A stretch of DNA of 55,812 nt from positions 1 to 55,812 of the forward strand of contig DASVTZ010000081.1 in the NCBI GenBank assembly GCA_036387335.1. Direction: 5' to 3'. Position numbers and translations under genes: made by a program. The notes under the pieces were generated by a model. It made no database searches. It was not told the origin of the DNA and saw nothing but the letters and a program-made list of their open reading frames with translations. The stretch comes from Longimicrobium sp. (GTDB lineage Bacteria; Gemmatimonadota; Gemmatimonadetes; Longimicrobiales; Longimicrobiaceae). Of this stretch, positions 8,829 through 18,387 are shown one piece after another (the first letter of the stretch is position 1; each line of letters starts with the position of its first letter).

Positions 8829-9646
8829 CCGTCGCCCCGCTCGACGAACAACTCGCCCGCTTCCGCGCGGCACATCCCCTCATCCGCCATTCGCACGCGG
8901 GTCACACCTGGCACTTCCGCCGTGGCGGTGATGGCGCCGACGTGGTCCTCCTCCTCACCGGCGTGCTGGGCGCGGGCGACTTCGCGTTCCAGCAGATCGC
9001 GGCCTTCGAGCGGCGATACCGCGTCCTGATCCCCGACTACCCGCCGGTGTCGTCGCTGGACGACTTGGTCAATGGGATCGTCAGCCTGCTGGACGCCGAG
9101 GCCGCGTCGCGCGTGCACGTCGTCGCCGGCTCGTTCGGCGGGATGGCGGCGCAGGCGCTCGTCCGCAGGCACCCGGAGCGCGTGCGCTCGCTCGTGCTCT
9201 CGCACACCGGCGCTCCGGAGGGGGGCTCGCGCGTGCAACGTCTCGCGACGCTCCCGCTCGCCGTCCTCCCGGGCGGCCTGCTTCGCGCGCTCTTTCGCAA
9301 GCGCCTGCGCGGGAGCTTCGCCGCGGCGGACCCGTTCTGGACGCGCTATTTCGACGAGACCACCGCGCGCCTGGGCCGAGCCGACTTCCTGAGCCGCGTG
9401 CGCGTCGCCCTGGACTTCGCGGAGGAGCGCTACGGCCCGCACGACCTGGACGACTGGCCCGGCCGCGTCCTCATCCTCGACGCCGATCACGACCCGCTCT
9501 TTCCCGAGGCACGCCAGCAGGCGGTGCGTGACCTATATCCGGATGCGGACGTGCACACCTTCCGTGGCACCGGCCATGCCGCCGCGATCCTGGACCCGGA
9601 GGGCTACGCCTCCGTCATTCTCGATTTTCTGGAACGCGCTGCCTGA
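8825..9646 (+). CDS. Alpha/beta hydrolase
   Basis: A 273-residue alpha/beta-hydrolase-fold protein. The nucleophile elbow is AGSFGG (Ala replaces the first Gly of GxSxG). The likely catalytic acid lies in LILDADHDPLFP and the His in GTGHAA near the end. An oxyanion-region motif LLTGVLGAGDF is seen near residue 40. There is no signal peptide, so it is probably cytoplasmic. The substrate cannot be read from sequence. ATG 8825 is preferred because it overlaps the preceding stop and begins the conserved part; a longer open frame upstream is out of the family. Confidence 0.88.
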   Translation: MTVAPLDEQLARFRAAHPLIRHSHAGHTWHFRRGGDGADVVLLLTGVLGAGDFAFQQIAAFERRYRVLIPDYPPVSSLDDLVNGIVSLLDAEAASRVHVVAGSFGGMAAQALVRRHPERVRSLVLSHTGAPEGGSRVQRLATLPLAVLPGGLLRALFRKRLRGSFAAADPFWTRYFDETTARLGRADFLSRVRVALDFAEERYGPHDLDDWPGRVLILDADHDPLFPEARQQAVRDLYPDADVHTFRGTGHAAAILDPEGYASVILDFLERAA

Positions 9647-9668
9647 AGCGGGGTGCGGCGCACGGCAG

Positions 9669-9772
9669 GGCACGGGCAGCCACGTGGGGCTGCCCCTACG
9701 AGGTTCGGGTGCGGAAGGCGGAGGTTGGGGCCGGGGAAAGGGTGGGCAGACACGCAGGTCTGCCCCTACGAG
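9669..9772. repeat. Composite intergenic repeat A, copy 2
   Basis: Two dyads in series: the first at 9671-9702 centred on GCAGCCACGTGGGGCTGC and the second at 9742-9772 with GCAGACACGCAGGTCTGC. Each ends in CCCCTACGAG. The spacer is G-rich (GGAGGTTGGGGCCGG). The same order is seen at about 58-160 and, inverted, at about 53626-53728. Confidence 0.75.
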
Positions 9773-9792
9773 ATTCTGCGGCGGTGGGCCTC

Positions 9793-10533
9793 CTAGATAC
9801 TCCGCACCGACAGCCCCACCACGTCCTCGACCTCCATCGTTTCGGCGATGTAAAAGGGCTCGCCGTATTCGGTGCGGATCAGGGAACCGTAGCGCGCGGC
9901 GTGCATGCGGACCTGGTCGTAGAGCGGGCGGTCGCCGCCGGGGAAGACCTCGCCGCCCCACGTCTTGCCGTCGAACTGCGAGGCGTAGCAGCGGATGGCC
10001 TCCATCTTGGTGTCCATCTGCGCGGTGACGTCCACTACGAAGCTCGGCTTGACGGCGTCCTCGCGGAAGGCGAGAGCGTAGAGGAGCTTGTGGGGGCGGT
10101 GCGGCTCGCCGGGCGCGTCGAAGCGGCGGAGGCCCGCCAGGAAGCACGCATCGTAGCCGAGCTGCGACGCGATGCGATGGTCGGGGTGGCGCCCGTTGGG
10201 GTAGGGGAGGATCACCACGCGCGGCCGAAACGCCCGCACTAGCCCCACCACGACGCGCCGCGTCTCCGGCGTGTTCTGAAGCCCGGCGTCGGGGAGCCCG
10301 GCGTTGCGCCGCACGGCCACCCCCAGCACCCGCGCCGCCGCCTCCGCCTCCTGCCCGCGCAGTGCGGCGCTCCCGTCCGTCCCCGTCTCCCCCGCCGTCA
10401 GGTCCAGGATACCCACGCGGTACCCCTGCGACGCGGCGCGGGCGATCGTCCCCCCCGCCAGCAGCTCCACGTCGTCGCGGTGCGCCGCGATGGCCAGCAG
10501 GTCCACCGCCGTCTCTTCAGAAGCTTCGCTCAC
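9793..10533 (-). CDS. bshB1: BshB1-type LmbE/PIG-L deacetylase
   Basis: A 246-residue zinc-dependent N-acetyl deacetylase. It matches the BshB1 subgroup, which deacetylates GlcNAc-malate in bacillithiol synthesis, through the segments LDLTAGETGTDG, RRNAGLPDAGLQ, PNGRHPDHRIA, PSFVVDVT and a late RTEYGEPF. The usual AHPDDVE metal motif reads AHRDDVE: the Pro is replaced by Arg but the two Asp are kept. The second metal His is in HPDH. bshA and bshC are not in the window, so the pathway role is inferred from family. Confidence 0.88.
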   Translation of the reverse strand: MSEASEETAVDLLAIAAHRDDVELLAGGTIARAASQGYRVGILDLTAGETGTDGSAALRGQEAEAAARVLGVAVRRNAGLPDAGLQNTPETRRVVVGLVRAFRPRVVILPYPNGRHPDHRIASQLGYDACFLAGLRRFDAPGEPHRPHKLLYALAFREDAVKPSFVVDVTAQMDTKMEAIRCYASQFDGKTWGGEVFPGGDRPLYDQVRMHAARYGSLIRTEYGEPFYIAETMEVEDVVGLSVRSI

Positions 10534-10610
10534 GAATCCAGATCACGTCCGGGGAACAGTTACGTCATCGACCCTCCGAAGATGCCGCAGCCCGGGCCCA
10601 AACGCAAACA

Positions 10611-10673
10611 GCCCCTCCCCCAGGTAGTTTTGGGGGAGGGGCCGCGAGGAACGAGCGGGGGAGGGGGCCCCCT
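10611..10673. repeat. Hairpin repeat B, copy 2
   Basis: CCTCCCCCAGG...TTGGGGGAGGGG forms a hairpin, followed by CGAGGAACGAGCGGGGG and a GGGGGCCCCC dyad that touches the stop codon of the permease gene. Related copies lie at about 356-405 and, inverted, at 53533-53594. Confidence 0.7.
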
Positions 10674-11907
10674 ACTCGTGCCGCAGCGCCTCCACCGGGT
10701 CCAGCCGCGCGGCCTTGTTGGCCGGGTACAGCCCGAACACGATCCCCGCGCCGCCCGAAGCCATGATCGACGCGACGATCGCCCACAGCGGGATGGTGGC
10801 GTTGACCGGGGTCAGGGCCGTGATCAGCCCGGCGAACGCGGTGGCCACCGCCAGGCCGATGGCGCCGCCGATCACCGTCACCGTGACCGACTCCACCAGG
10901 AACTGCCAGAGGATCTCGCTCGCCTTGGCGCCCAGCGCCTTGCGCACGCCGATCTCGCGCGTCCGCTCCGTCACCGAGATCATCATGATCCCCACCACGC
11001 CCACGCCGCCCACGATCAGGCCGATCGACGAGAGCACCACCATCACGATGAAGAAGACGCCGGTGAGGCGGTCGAACATCTTCTTGAACGCCTCCTGCCG
11101 GATCAGCGCGAAGTTGTTCTCCTCGGCCGGGCGCAGGCCGCGCGCGCTGCGCAGGGCGGCGGTCACGTCGTCCATGGCGCGCTCCTGCGTGAAGCCGCGC
11201 TCGGTGACCACCAGGAAGTCCATCCACTCCTTGTTGGCGCCCAGCTCCTTGATGGCGGTGGTGGAGGGGACGACCACCCAGTTCTTCATCGCCGAGGCGA
11301 AGATGTTGTCCTTGAGCTTGTAGACCCCCGCCACCCGGAACTCGCGCCCCTGAATGCGCACCGAGCGCCCCACCGGGTCCGTGGCGGGGAAGAGCTGCTC
11401 CGCCAGGTCCGGCGACAGCACCGCGATGTTGGAGGCGCGCTGGTCGTGCACCGAAAGGAAGTTGTTCCCCCGCAGGAAGTCGCCCTTGGAGTACTCCACC
11501 CAGTCCGACGAGCGCCCCATGATCTGCACGCCGCTCACGGCGCGCGATCCCATGCGCACCTCGCCGCCCGCGTCGATCGAGGTGGCGACCGTCCGCACCG
11601 CCGGGAGCGCTTCCAGCATCTCCGCGTCGGCAAAGGTCAGCGGCGGCTTCCCCTCCGTGGGGTCCTTGCCGTCGTCGCTGAAGGTGAGCGCCGTGGGGTC
11701 GAAGCGCGAGGCGATGAAGTTGTTGGGGCCGATCGACTCGATCCCCTCCATCACCATGGCGCGGAAGCCGGTGATGGCGGCGGCCATCGTCATCACCGTC
11801 GCCACGCCGATCACGATGCCGAGCGTGGTGAGGAAGGCGCGGACCTTGTTGGAGCGCAGTGCGTCGAGGGCGATGCCGATCCCCTCGCGCGTCGAAGTGA
11901 TGTTCAT
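10672..11907 (-). CDS. ABC transporter permease, MacB/FtsX type
   Basis: A 411-residue MacB-like membrane protein. The N-terminal TM is around LTTLGIVIGVATVMTMAAAI. A large periplasmic MacB core domain covers about 50-270. Three C-terminal TMs begin at FFIVMVVLSSIGLIVGGVGVVGIMM, with the FtsX signature SVTERTREIGVRKALGA. It ends with ARLDPVEALRHE, as usual for the family. It is the last gene of a five-gene tripartite exporter operon and is paired with the homologous permease 6 nt upstream, so the exporter probably uses a permease heterodimer. Confidence 0.93.
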   Translation of the reverse strand: MNITSTREGIGIALDALRSNKVRAFLTTLGIVIGVATVMTMAAAITGFRAMVMEGIESIGPNNFIASRFDPTALTFSDDGKDPTEGKPPLTFADAEMLEALPAVRTVATSIDAGGEVRMGSRAVSGVQIMGRSSDWVEYSKGDFLRGNNFLSVHDQRASNIAVLSPDLAEQLFPATDPVGRSVRIQGREFRVAGVYKLKDNIFASAMKNWVVVPSTTAIKELGANKEWMDFLVVTERGFTQERAMDDVTAALRSARGLRPAEENNFALIRQEAFKKMFDRLTGVFFIVMVVLSSIGLIVGGVGVVGIMMISVTERTREIGVRKALGAKASEILWQFLVESVTVTVIGGAIGLAVATAFAGLITALTPVNATIPLWAIVASIMASGGAGIVFGLYPANKAARLDPVEALRHE

Positions 11908-11913
11908 CGCTCC

Positions 11914-13158
11914 TCAGTCCGCCCGCAGGGCGACGATGGGGTCCAGCCGCGAGGCGCGGTAGGCCGGGTACACCCCCGCCATGAGCCCCACCCCGATCCC
12001 CAGCAGGATCGCCAGAAGGATGGAGCCGGGCGACACCCGCGCCGGGATCGGCGAGATGGCCGACACGGCGTACGCCAGCGCGATCCCCGAGGCGATCCCG
12101 AGCACGCCGCCCGCGCCGGAGAGGGTGCCGGCCTCCACCAGGAACTGGAGGAGGATGTCCTTGCGGCGCGCGCCCAGCGACTTGCGCACCCCGATCTCAC
12201 GGGTGCGCTCGCTGACGGAGACGAGCATGATGTTCATGATGACCACCGCGCCCACCACCAGCGACACCGCCACCAGCAGCGGCAGCGCCATCAGCAGAAA
12301 GGTGGAGATCTTGTCCCAGAAGCCGAGCGCCTCGTCGGCCGTCTCCAGCATGAAGTCGTTGTCGGCGCCGGGGCGCAGGCGGTGGCGAACCCGCATCAGC
12401 CCCTCCAGCTCGCTCTGGCCGCGCGCCATCAGGCTCGCGTCCGGCACGCGGAAGTAGATGTCTTCCGCGACGTTGTTGCGGAAGAGCGACCCATTGAGCG
12501 GCGAGCGGATCGGCGCCACCACCATGCGGTCCATCGACATCCCGAAGAGCGATCCCTGCTCCTCCATCACGCCGATGACCCGAAAGGGGGTGCCCTGGAT
12601 GCGCACCTCCTTCCCCAGCACGGGCAGGCCTTCAAAGAGCTTCTTCGCCACCTCCTCGCCCAGCACCACCACGGGAACGCCGCGGTCGGCCTCACTCTCG
12701 GTGTAGGTGCGGCCGCGCGCGATCTTGAGATCGCGCACGTTGAAGAAGTTGGCCGACGCGCCGATGATGTTCACTCCCTGCACCACCTTGCCGCGCCCGT
12801 CGCCCACCTTGCCGTCCTCGTCGTACGCGTACGACAGGAGGCCGGGCGTCTGCACGCGCTCCTCCAGGAAGCGCGCGTCGTCGTGGGTCAGGCGGGGGCG
12901 CCGCTGCCACTCGCGCCACTGCGCCTCGTCCACCGGCCCGCCGCCCACCGAGGGAAGGCGGCGCACGTTGATGGTGTTGAAGCCCAGGATCTTGCCCGCG
13001 AACTCCTCCTTCATGTACGCGTTCATCCCCGTGATCAGGGTGATGACGGCGATCAGGAAGGTGACGCCCACCACCGTGCCGAGCACGGTGAAGAAGGCGC
13101 GCAGCTTGTTGGCGCGGATCATGGAGAGCGCGATCCGCACCGCCTCGCGGGCGTTCAT
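11914..13158 (-). CDS. ABC transporter permease, MacB/FtsX type
   Basis: A 414-residue paralogue of the following permease with the same plan: N-terminal TM near FFTVLGTVVGVTFLIAVITLI, periplasmic core, three C-terminal TMs, the SVSERTREIGVRKSLGA motif and a YRASRLDPIVALRAD end. Its start codon overlaps the stop of the ATPase gene by one base (TGATG), showing tight coupling. With the ATPase, adaptor and TolC-like protein it forms a complete cell-envelope-spanning pump. Possible cargos are antibiotics, peptides or lipids; the substrate is unknown. Confidence 0.93.
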   Translation of the reverse strand: MNAREAVRIALSMIRANKLRAFFTVLGTVVGVTFLIAVITLITGMNAYMKEEFAGKILGFNTINVRRLPSVGGGPVDEAQWREWQRRPRLTHDDARFLEERVQTPGLLSYAYDEDGKVGDGRGKVVQGVNIIGASANFFNVRDLKIARGRTYTESEADRGVPVVVLGEEVAKKLFEGLPVLGKEVRIQGTPFRVIGVMEEQGSLFGMSMDRMVVAPIRSPLNGSLFRNNVAEDIYFRVPDASLMARGQSELEGLMRVRHRLRPGADNDFMLETADEALGFWDKISTFLLMALPLLVAVSLVVGAVVIMNIMLVSVSERTREIGVRKSLGARRKDILLQFLVEAGTLSGAGGVLGIASGIALAYAVSAISPIPARVSPGSILLAILLGIGVGLMAGVYPAYRASRLDPIVALRAD

Positions 13159-13901
13159 CAGGCCTCCGCGAGCGCGCTTTCGGGGCGCGCGGCCAGCACG
13201 CCCACCGGCACGCGCGTCTGCCTGCGGTCGCTGGCGATGACGCCGTCCTTGAGCATCACCACGCGGTCCGCGTGCGCCGCGATGTCAGGCTCGTGCGTCA
13301 CCATGATGATGGTCTGCCCCTCCGCGTGCAGCCGGTGGAAGAGCGCCATGATCTCCTCCGACGTGCGCGAGTCCAGGTTTCCCGTGGGCTCGTCGGCCAG
13401 GATGATGGAGGGGCGCGTCACCAGCGCCCGCGCGATCGCCACGCGCTGCCGCTGCCCGCCCGAGAGCTCGTTGGGGCGGTGGTCCATGCGGTCGCCGAGC
13501 TCCACGGCGGCCAGGGCCCCGGCGGCGCGCTCCTTCCGCTCCGCCTTCCCCACGCCGGCGTAGACCAGCGGCAGCTCCACGTTCTCCAGCGCGGTGGAGC
13601 GGGGAAGGAGGTTGAAGGTCTGGAACACGAAGCCGATCTCGCGGTTGCGGATGCGCGCCAGGTCGTCGTCCTTCATCCCCGCCACGCGCTGGCCGTTGAG
13701 CACGTACTCGCCGGCCGATGGCGTGTCCAGGCAGCCGATGAGGTTCATGAAGGTGGACTTGCCCGAGCCGGACGGGCCCATGATGGCCACGTACTCGTTT
13801 CGCTCGATCACCAGGTCCACTCCGCGGAGGGCGCGCACCGTCTCCGCGCCCATCACGTACTGCTTCTGGAGCCCGCGGACCTCGATCAGCGCGGAGGTCA
13901 C
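13158..13901 (-). CDS. ABC transporter ATP-binding protein, MacB/LolD type
   Basis: A 247-residue nucleotide-binding subunit. Walker A is GPSGSGKST, the signature is [15 protein letters not shown], Walker B is [12 protein letters not shown] and the switch His is in VTHEPDIA. This is the MacB/LolD clade. I place the start at GTG 13901 because it overlaps the adaptor stop by 4 nt (GTGA) and gives the normal N-terminus; the open frame continues far upstream but only as an out-of-family extension. The C-terminal tail of about 20 residues is slightly longer than usual. Confidence 0.95.
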   Translation of the reverse strand: MTSALIEVRGLQKQYVMGAETVRALRGVDLVIERNEYVAIMGPSGSGKSTFMNLIGCLDTPSAGEYVLNGQRVAGMKDDDLARIRNREIGFVFQTFNLLPRSTALENVELPLVYAGVGKAERKERAAGALAAVELGDRMDHRPNELSGGQRQRVAIARALVTRPSIILADEPTGNLDSRTSEEIMALFHRLHAEGQTIIMVTHEPDIAAHADRVVMLKDGVIASDRRQTRVPVGVLAARPESALAEA

Positions 13902-15211
13902 TTCGCCCCCTTCGCCTTCGCCTGCTCCCCTTCCTTGGGCGTCTCCACCCGCACCGCGTCGTCGTCCTGCAGGTCGCGCACGGCCTGGTAGCTGCCGGAT
14001 ACCACCGTCTCGCCGCCACGGAGGCCCTTGCGGATCTCGAAGTAGCGGTCGCCGGCGATGCCGATCTCCACCGGCACCCAGTCCGCCTTGCCGTCGCGCA
14101 TCACGAAGACGCCCATCACCTCGTTGGCGCGGCGCGAGCGCTTGTCGGCCTCCACCTGCGCGGCGGGCTGCTCCGCGTCGCCGTCGTCGTCCGAGTCCTG
14201 CGAGAACTTCTTCCCCTCGCGGTCGCGCACCGTCAGGGCGATGATGGGCACCGAGAGGACGTTGCGGCGCGCCTCCGTCACCACGTCGGCCGTGGCGGAG
14301 AGGTCGGGGCGCAGCGAGGCGGGCGGGTGGTCGAGGGTGATCACCACCTCGAAGTCCACCGACTGCTGGTCGCTGGCGCCCGCCTGCCCGGCTGCGGTCT
14401 GCACCGCGCTGTTGCCGATGCGGGTCACGCGGCCGCTGAAGCTCTGGTCCGGGAAGGCGTCGATGCGCACCGCCGCGCTGTCGCCGATGCTCACGTTGGG
14501 GACCTCGGTCTCGTCGACCTTGATCTTGGCCTCCATCACGCTCAGGTCCGCCACGGTCAGCAGCAGCGACCCCGGGTTGTTCATCGTCCCCACCACCGCC
14601 GTCTCCCCTTCCTCGATGTTGAGGCGGGTGACGCGGCCGCTCATCGGCGCCACGATGGTGGTCTTGGAGAGGTTGTCGCGCGCCTCGCTGAGGGCGGCCT
14701 GCGCCTGCGCCACGGCGAAGCGGGCGGCCTGCAGCTCGGCCCCGGCCACGTTCCCCTGCGTGCGCGCCTGGTCCAGGTCCTGGGCGGAGATGAGCTGGTC
14801 CCGGCCCTGCGACAGCATCTCCGCGCGGCGCGCGTCGTTCTGCGCCTTCAGGAGCTGCGCGCGGGCCTGCGCCTCGCGGGCACGCGACTGCGCCACCGCC
14901 GCCTCGGCGCGGCGCACCGCGCTCTGGTACTGGCTTGGGTCGATGCTGATGAGGAGCGCGCCGCGGTCCACCCACTGCCCTTCCTCCACCGCCACCCGGA
15001 TCACGCGCCCCGGGATGTCGGCCGAGATGTCCACCTTGCGCTTCGGCTCGATCTTGCCGCTGGCCGTCACGACCGAGATCAGGTCGCGCCGCGCCACCAC
15101 CTCGGTGCGCACCAGCGCGCCGCTGGGGCCGCGCTTGGCCACCGCCACCCCGGCCAGCCCGCCCACGGAAGCCAGGATCGCCACCCCGATGATGATCTTC
15201 TTGCTCGACAT
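13898..15211 (-). CDS. Periplasmic adaptor, MacA/HlyD family
   Basis: A 437-residue membrane-fusion protein that links the inner-membrane ABC pump to a TolC channel. An N-terminal TM anchor ([19 protein letters not shown]) is followed by a barrel-sandwich half, a long alpha-helical hairpin rich in Ala/Gln/Arg (about 95-185), the second lipoyl half with [14 protein letters not shown], and beta-barrel and membrane-proximal domains. The C-terminal 20 residues are charged. ATG 15211 is preferred to a GTG two codons upstream because a purine-rich AGGATAAAGAG precedes it. It is the second gene of the exporter operon. Confidence 0.93.
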   Translation of the reverse strand: MSSKKIIIGVAILASVGGLAGVAVAKRGPSGALVRTEVVARRDLISVVTASGKIEPKRKVDISADIPGRVIRVAVEEGQWVDRGALLISIDPSQYQSAVRRAEAAVAQSRAREAQARAQLLKAQNDARRAEMLSQGRDQLISAQDLDQARTQGNVAGAELQAARFAVAQAQAALSEARDNLSKTTIVAPMSGRVTRLNIEEGETAVVGTMNNPGSLLLTVADLSVMEAKIKVDETEVPNVSIGDSAAVRIDAFPDQSFSGRVTRIGNSAVQTAAGQAGASDQQSVDFEVVITLDHPPASLRPDLSATADVVTEARRNVLSVPIIALTVRDREGKKFSQDSDDDGDAEQPAAQVEADKRSRRANEVMGVFVMRDGKADWVPVEIGIAGDRYFEIRKGLRGGETVVSGSYQAVRDLQDDDAVRVETPKEGEQAKAKGAK

Positions 15212-15249
15212 CGTCACTCTTTATCCTCTACCGGCAGGGAGCCGGTGCC

Positions 15250-16767
15250 TCAGCGAAGGGAGCGTCCGACCAGCGCCTCGAGCGCGGCCAGCGACTTGTG
15301 GAAGTTGTACACGGCATCGATGCGGGCGCGCTCGGCCTCACGAAGCGAGGTCAGCGCGTCGGTGACCTCCACGGAGCTGGTGGCGCCGAAGCGGAAGCGC
15401 TCCTGCGCCAGCCGCAGCTCCTCGCCGGCGCGCTGCACCACCTGCTCCTGGAGCTGGGCGGCGCCGTACGCCGTGCGCAGCGTAAGGAGCGCCGTCTCCA
15501 CGTTGGTGCGAAGCTGCAGCTCCTGCATGCGCACCTGGAGCTCGGCGTCCTGCGCGCTCACCCGTGCCTCCTCGATCCGCCGCTCGCGCTGCAGGCCGTT
15601 GAAGATGGGGAGGGAGAAGCTGAGGCCGGCGGAGAGCGGCTGGCGCTCGTAGCCGAAGGGGAAGCGCGGGTTGGCGTCCTTGACGGCGCTGCGCACGCTG
15701 TCCGCCACCGCCGGGTTGTTCACGTCGTACTGGCCGCAGGGCCGCTGCGGCTGGCCCAGCAGCGTGGCGAGCTGGTTCCCCTGCAGGCACCCCTCGTAGC
15801 GCGCGCCGGTGTTGCCGAGCGCGTCGTCGTACAGCGGGTTCAGGTTGCCGGCGCTGTACACCGACCCGCGGAACCCCGCGCTGAAGCTGAGCGTGGGCAG
15901 GTACTGCGAGCGCGCCGCCCGGATCCCCGTGCGCGCCGCCGAGACGTTGGCGCGCGCCGAAGCAAGGTTGGGGTTGTTCGCCTGCGCCATCGCCACCAGC
16001 TCTTCCGCCGTCCAGCGCGGCTCGAACAGGGTGAAGTTGGAGGTCAGGCGCGTGTCCGCGGGGATGGAGCGGCCCATCGCCAGCCCCAGCCGCAGCACCT
16101 CGGTGGCGTGCGCGTTCCGCTGCTGCAGGAGCGCCACTTCCGCCTGGCCGCGCTGCACCTCGGCGCGGCGCACGTCCAGCGGCGTCCCCGCGCCCACCTC
16201 CAGGCGGGCCTTGGCGAGCCGCTCGTGCTCCACCGTGCGCGCCACCTCGCGCTCCGCCTGCGCGGCGATCTCGCCGGCCTGCAGGGCGGTGAGGTACTGC
16301 TGCGCCACCTGGCTCACCATGTTGGCCTCGAACCCTTCCACCCGCCGCGCCGTCGCGTTCTCCTGCGCCCGCGCGATGCGGGGCTGCATCAGCTTGGCGC
16401 CGCTCAGCTCGTACCCGATTCCCACGTAGTAGCCGGAGGAGTAGTACTGCGGCCGCACGCCGAACACCTCGCTCCCGAAGCGCTGCACGCCGCTCCCCGT
16501 GTAGCCGAAGTCGGCCTGGGCGTTGGCGGAGGGGAAGTAGAGGTCGGCGCGGGCGGCGCGGACGGCGGCGCGGGTACCGCGCTGGTCGTTGCGCTGGGCC
16601 AGCAGGTCCGGGTTGCCCGCGCGGGCCGTGTTCACGGCCTCTTCGAGGGTGAGCCCGTCCTGCTGCCGTGCGGGCTGGCCGGTGGGCTGCTGCGCTGCGA
16701 GCGGCGAGGCGAGGACGGCCAGGGCCGCGAAGACCAGGGCGCCCGTGTGGCGGCGGTGGCTGTGCAT
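15250..16767 (-). CDS. TolC-family outer-membrane efflux protein
   Basis: A 505-residue outer-membrane channel protein. It has a signal peptide (MHSHRRHTGALVFAALAVLA...ALAAQQ-like cleavage) and two OEP repeats of long Ala/Glu/Arg-rich coiled helices (about 40-240 and 290-500), with a Cys-containing loop between them. A start 15 codons upstream is also open but adds a second His-rich segment. It is the first gene of the operon tolC-like, macA-like, ATPase, permease, permease, and has a promoter at 16919-16947. Confidence 0.92.
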   Translation of the reverse strand: MHSHRRHTGALVFAALAVLASPLAAQQPTGQPARQQDGLTLEEAVNTARAGNPDLLAQRNDQRGTRAAVRAARADLYFPSANAQADFGYTGSGVQRFGSEVFGVRPQYYSSGYYVGIGYELSGAKLMQPRIARAQENATARRVEGFEANMVSQVAQQYLTALQAGEIAAQAEREVARTVEHERLAKARLEVGAGTPLDVRRAEVQRGQAEVALLQQRNAHATEVLRLGLAMGRSIPADTRLTSNFTLFEPRWTAEELVAMAQANNPNLASARANVSAARTGIRAARSQYLPTLSFSAGFRGSVYSAGNLNPLYDDALGNTGARYEGCLQGNQLATLLGQPQRPCGQYDVNNPAVADSVRSAVKDANPRFPFGYERQPLSAGLSFSLPIFNGLQRERRIEEARVSAQDAELQVRMQELQLRTNVETALLTLRTAYGAAQLQEQVVQRAGEELRLAQERFRFGATSSVEVTDALTSLREAERARIDAVYNFHKSLAALEALVGRSLR

Positions 16768-16918
16768 AGGAGTGTTGCCGGTGAAGTGCGGATGCTGCGC
16801 GTGCGAGTGCACCGCGGATGGCGCCCCTACGGGGTGCCGGAGAGAGAAGTTTCAGCGGGTCGCGCGCGCCGGCGCCCGGGGGAAGGACCCCCGTGGACGC
16901 CGGGCGTTACTGCATTGA

Positions 16919-16947
16919 AGTATAACGGTTTACGGCCTCATTTCCAA
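16919..16947 (-). promoter_or_regulatory. Promoter of the tripartite exporter operon
   Basis: Reading the minus strand: TTGGAA (16947-16942), a 17-nt spacer, and TATACT (16924-16919). The expected start is near 16912, about 145 nt ahead of the TolC-like ATG. Both boxes and the spacing match a sigma-70 promoter well in an otherwise GC-rich region. Confidence 0.65.
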
Positions 16948-16952
16948 ACTTT

Positions 16953-17672
16953 TCAGCGCCCCGCGATCAGCCCCCCTACGGCGGCTATGGCGAAGAACAC
17001 TCCAAAGATCACCCCCGCGGCGGCGGCCATCGACACCTTGCCGCGGTTGACGGCGGCCACGCCCAGCGCCAGCACCACCAGCCACCAGATGTTGAAGACG
17101 GCCAGCGCCTGCAGCAGCGAGTGCACCACTCCCTTGGGAAGGTCGGGCGCCAGCAGGGCCGCGTTGAGCTGCGTGTTCATGTCCCCCGTCATCATCCAGA
17201 TCGGGAGCGTCACCGCGATCCCCAGCGCGCTGATCAGCGCCGCGTGCGAGACGACGCTTCGGTACTGCGCGAACGTCGCCTCGCCGCCCATCATCACCCC
17301 GAACACCAGCTTCAGCAGCCCGGCCACGATGAAGGCCATGATCAAGGTGCCGATGAACGCGCCGATCGGTCCCGTGATGCGGGCGATGCGGGCCATCGCC
17401 TCCGGCGTCATCGCCTTTCGCTGCGCGGGCTCCAGGTTGTTCCACGCCTCGCGCGAGGATGCCACCCACACCTCGCTCGGGATCAGGATCATAACCAGGG
17501 TGGTGACCACCGCCGCCACCATGAGCACGTCGAGCCAGGGCGGCGTTGGCCCCAGGCGCGAGAACAGCTCGCCCGGGGAGACGAAAGTGTCCAGGATGCG
17601 GCGTCCGAGCGAGCCGGGGCCCGCGGCCTCCACCTCGGAGTGGACGGGTGCGTGGGCTTCGATGGAGGACAT
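16953..17672 (-). CDS. Yip1-family integral membrane protein
   Basis: A 239-residue protein with about five to six membrane spans. Examples are VLMVAAVVTTLVMILI, IGAFIGTLIMAFIVAGLLKLVFGVMMGG, ALISALGIAVTLPIWMM, NIWWLVVLALGVAAV and a final GVIFGVFFAIAAVGGLIAG. The GG...TFAQYRSVVSHAALI segment between spans is characteristic of bacterial Yip1-domain proteins. Their function in bacteria is not settled. ATG 17672 (MSSIEAHAP) is favoured over an upstream alternative. The gene lies directly upstream of the exporter operon, whose promoter abuts its stop codon. Confidence 0.83.
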   Translation of the reverse strand: MSSIEAHAPVHSEVEAAGPGSLGRRILDTFVSPGELFSRLGPTPPWLDVLMVAAVVTTLVMILIPSEVWVASSREAWNNLEPAQRKAMTPEAMARIARITGPIGAFIGTLIMAFIVAGLLKLVFGVMMGGEATFAQYRSVVSHAALISALGIAVTLPIWMMTGDMNTQLNAALLAPDLPKGVVHSLLQALAVFNIWWLVVLALGVAAVNRGKVSMAAAAGVIFGVFFAIAAVGGLIAGR

Positions 17673-17814
17673 GATCGTATGAGGAGGAGTTTGGGGCGAT
17701 GCGGAGGGAAGCCACAATCTAATGCTTATGTGCGCCGAACGTAATTCCCTCGGCGTCCGGTACGTGGCCGGGCATCCCTAATGTTTCACGCGGAGCCGCG
17801 GAGGGTGGGGTCGC

Positions 17815-18387
17815 TCAGGCTACGAAGATCGGGTATGTGTCCAGCACCTCATCGCCGATCGCGCTTCCGTGCAGCGGCTCCGGGGGCTCCGCTCCGGCGA
17901 TCTTGTGCGCCGCGCGGTCGAACACCGCCCAGCAGAGGCAGCTCGGGTCCCAGCGTGAACGGAACTGAATCCCATCGACGTTCGGCAACGTCGCGTGCAC
18001 CTCAGCGGAGAGCGCCTGGCACTCGACGTACGATCCCGCGTGTGCTCGATCCGCTCCGATCCCGAACTCGGGGAGGCGCCTCCCCTCGAACTGGAGCACC
18101 CGGAGCGTCTCCCTCAGCCGCACGCGGGCAATCGAGCGGCTCTTCCACTCCCGCCGATCCACCGTGCACCACGACGAGCCGCGTACCAGCGTCTCCAGCA
18201 CGGCCACTCCGGGGGTCTCCGCCAGGTAGAGCACGCCATAGTGGAGCGCCGGATCGTCGAAACGGTGGGTAGCCTTTTCGCCCGGCCCGTACCAGATGGG
18301 CCCTAGATCGCTCCAGTGGACACGCCAGAGTGTCCTCGACACCGGGACGCTGACCAGAGGAGGCTCTCGCGGCACCGGGATCGCCAT
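17815..18387 (-). CDS. RES-domain toxin
   Basis: A 190-residue RES-family protein. The name-giving residues are visible as Arg in LWRVHW, Glu in VAVLETLVRG and Ser in QFRSRWDPSCLCWAVF. Characterised RES toxins degrade NAD+ by phosphorolysis or hydrolysis; activity here is inferred. The gene is downstream of its presumed antitoxin and the two overlap by one base (TGATG). The overall fold order (RYNDPGxPALY-like RFDDPALHYGVLYLAET) fits the family. Confidence 0.9.
   Translation of the reverse strand: MAIPVPREPPLVSVPVSRTLWRVHWSDLGPIWYGPGEKATHRFDDPALHYGVLYLAETPGVAVLETLVRGSSWCTVDRREWKSRSIARVRLRETLRVLQFEGRRLPEFGIGADRAHAGSYVECQALSAEVHATLPNVDGIQFRSRWDPSCLCWAVFDRAAHKIAGAEPPEPLHGSAIGDEVLDTYPIFVA

Noticed and set aside
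10480-13563. Plus-strand open frame of about 1000 codons opposite the two permeases and the ATPase
   Set aside because: Translation is His/Arg/Asp-rich low complexity without family motifs, and the opposite strand has clear MacB and ABC motifs. GC-rich DNA makes long antisense frames common.
15298-17682. Plus-strand frame of about 790 codons opposite the TolC-like and Yip1-like genes
   Set aside because: Same reason: no domain pattern, and the genes on the other strand are certain.
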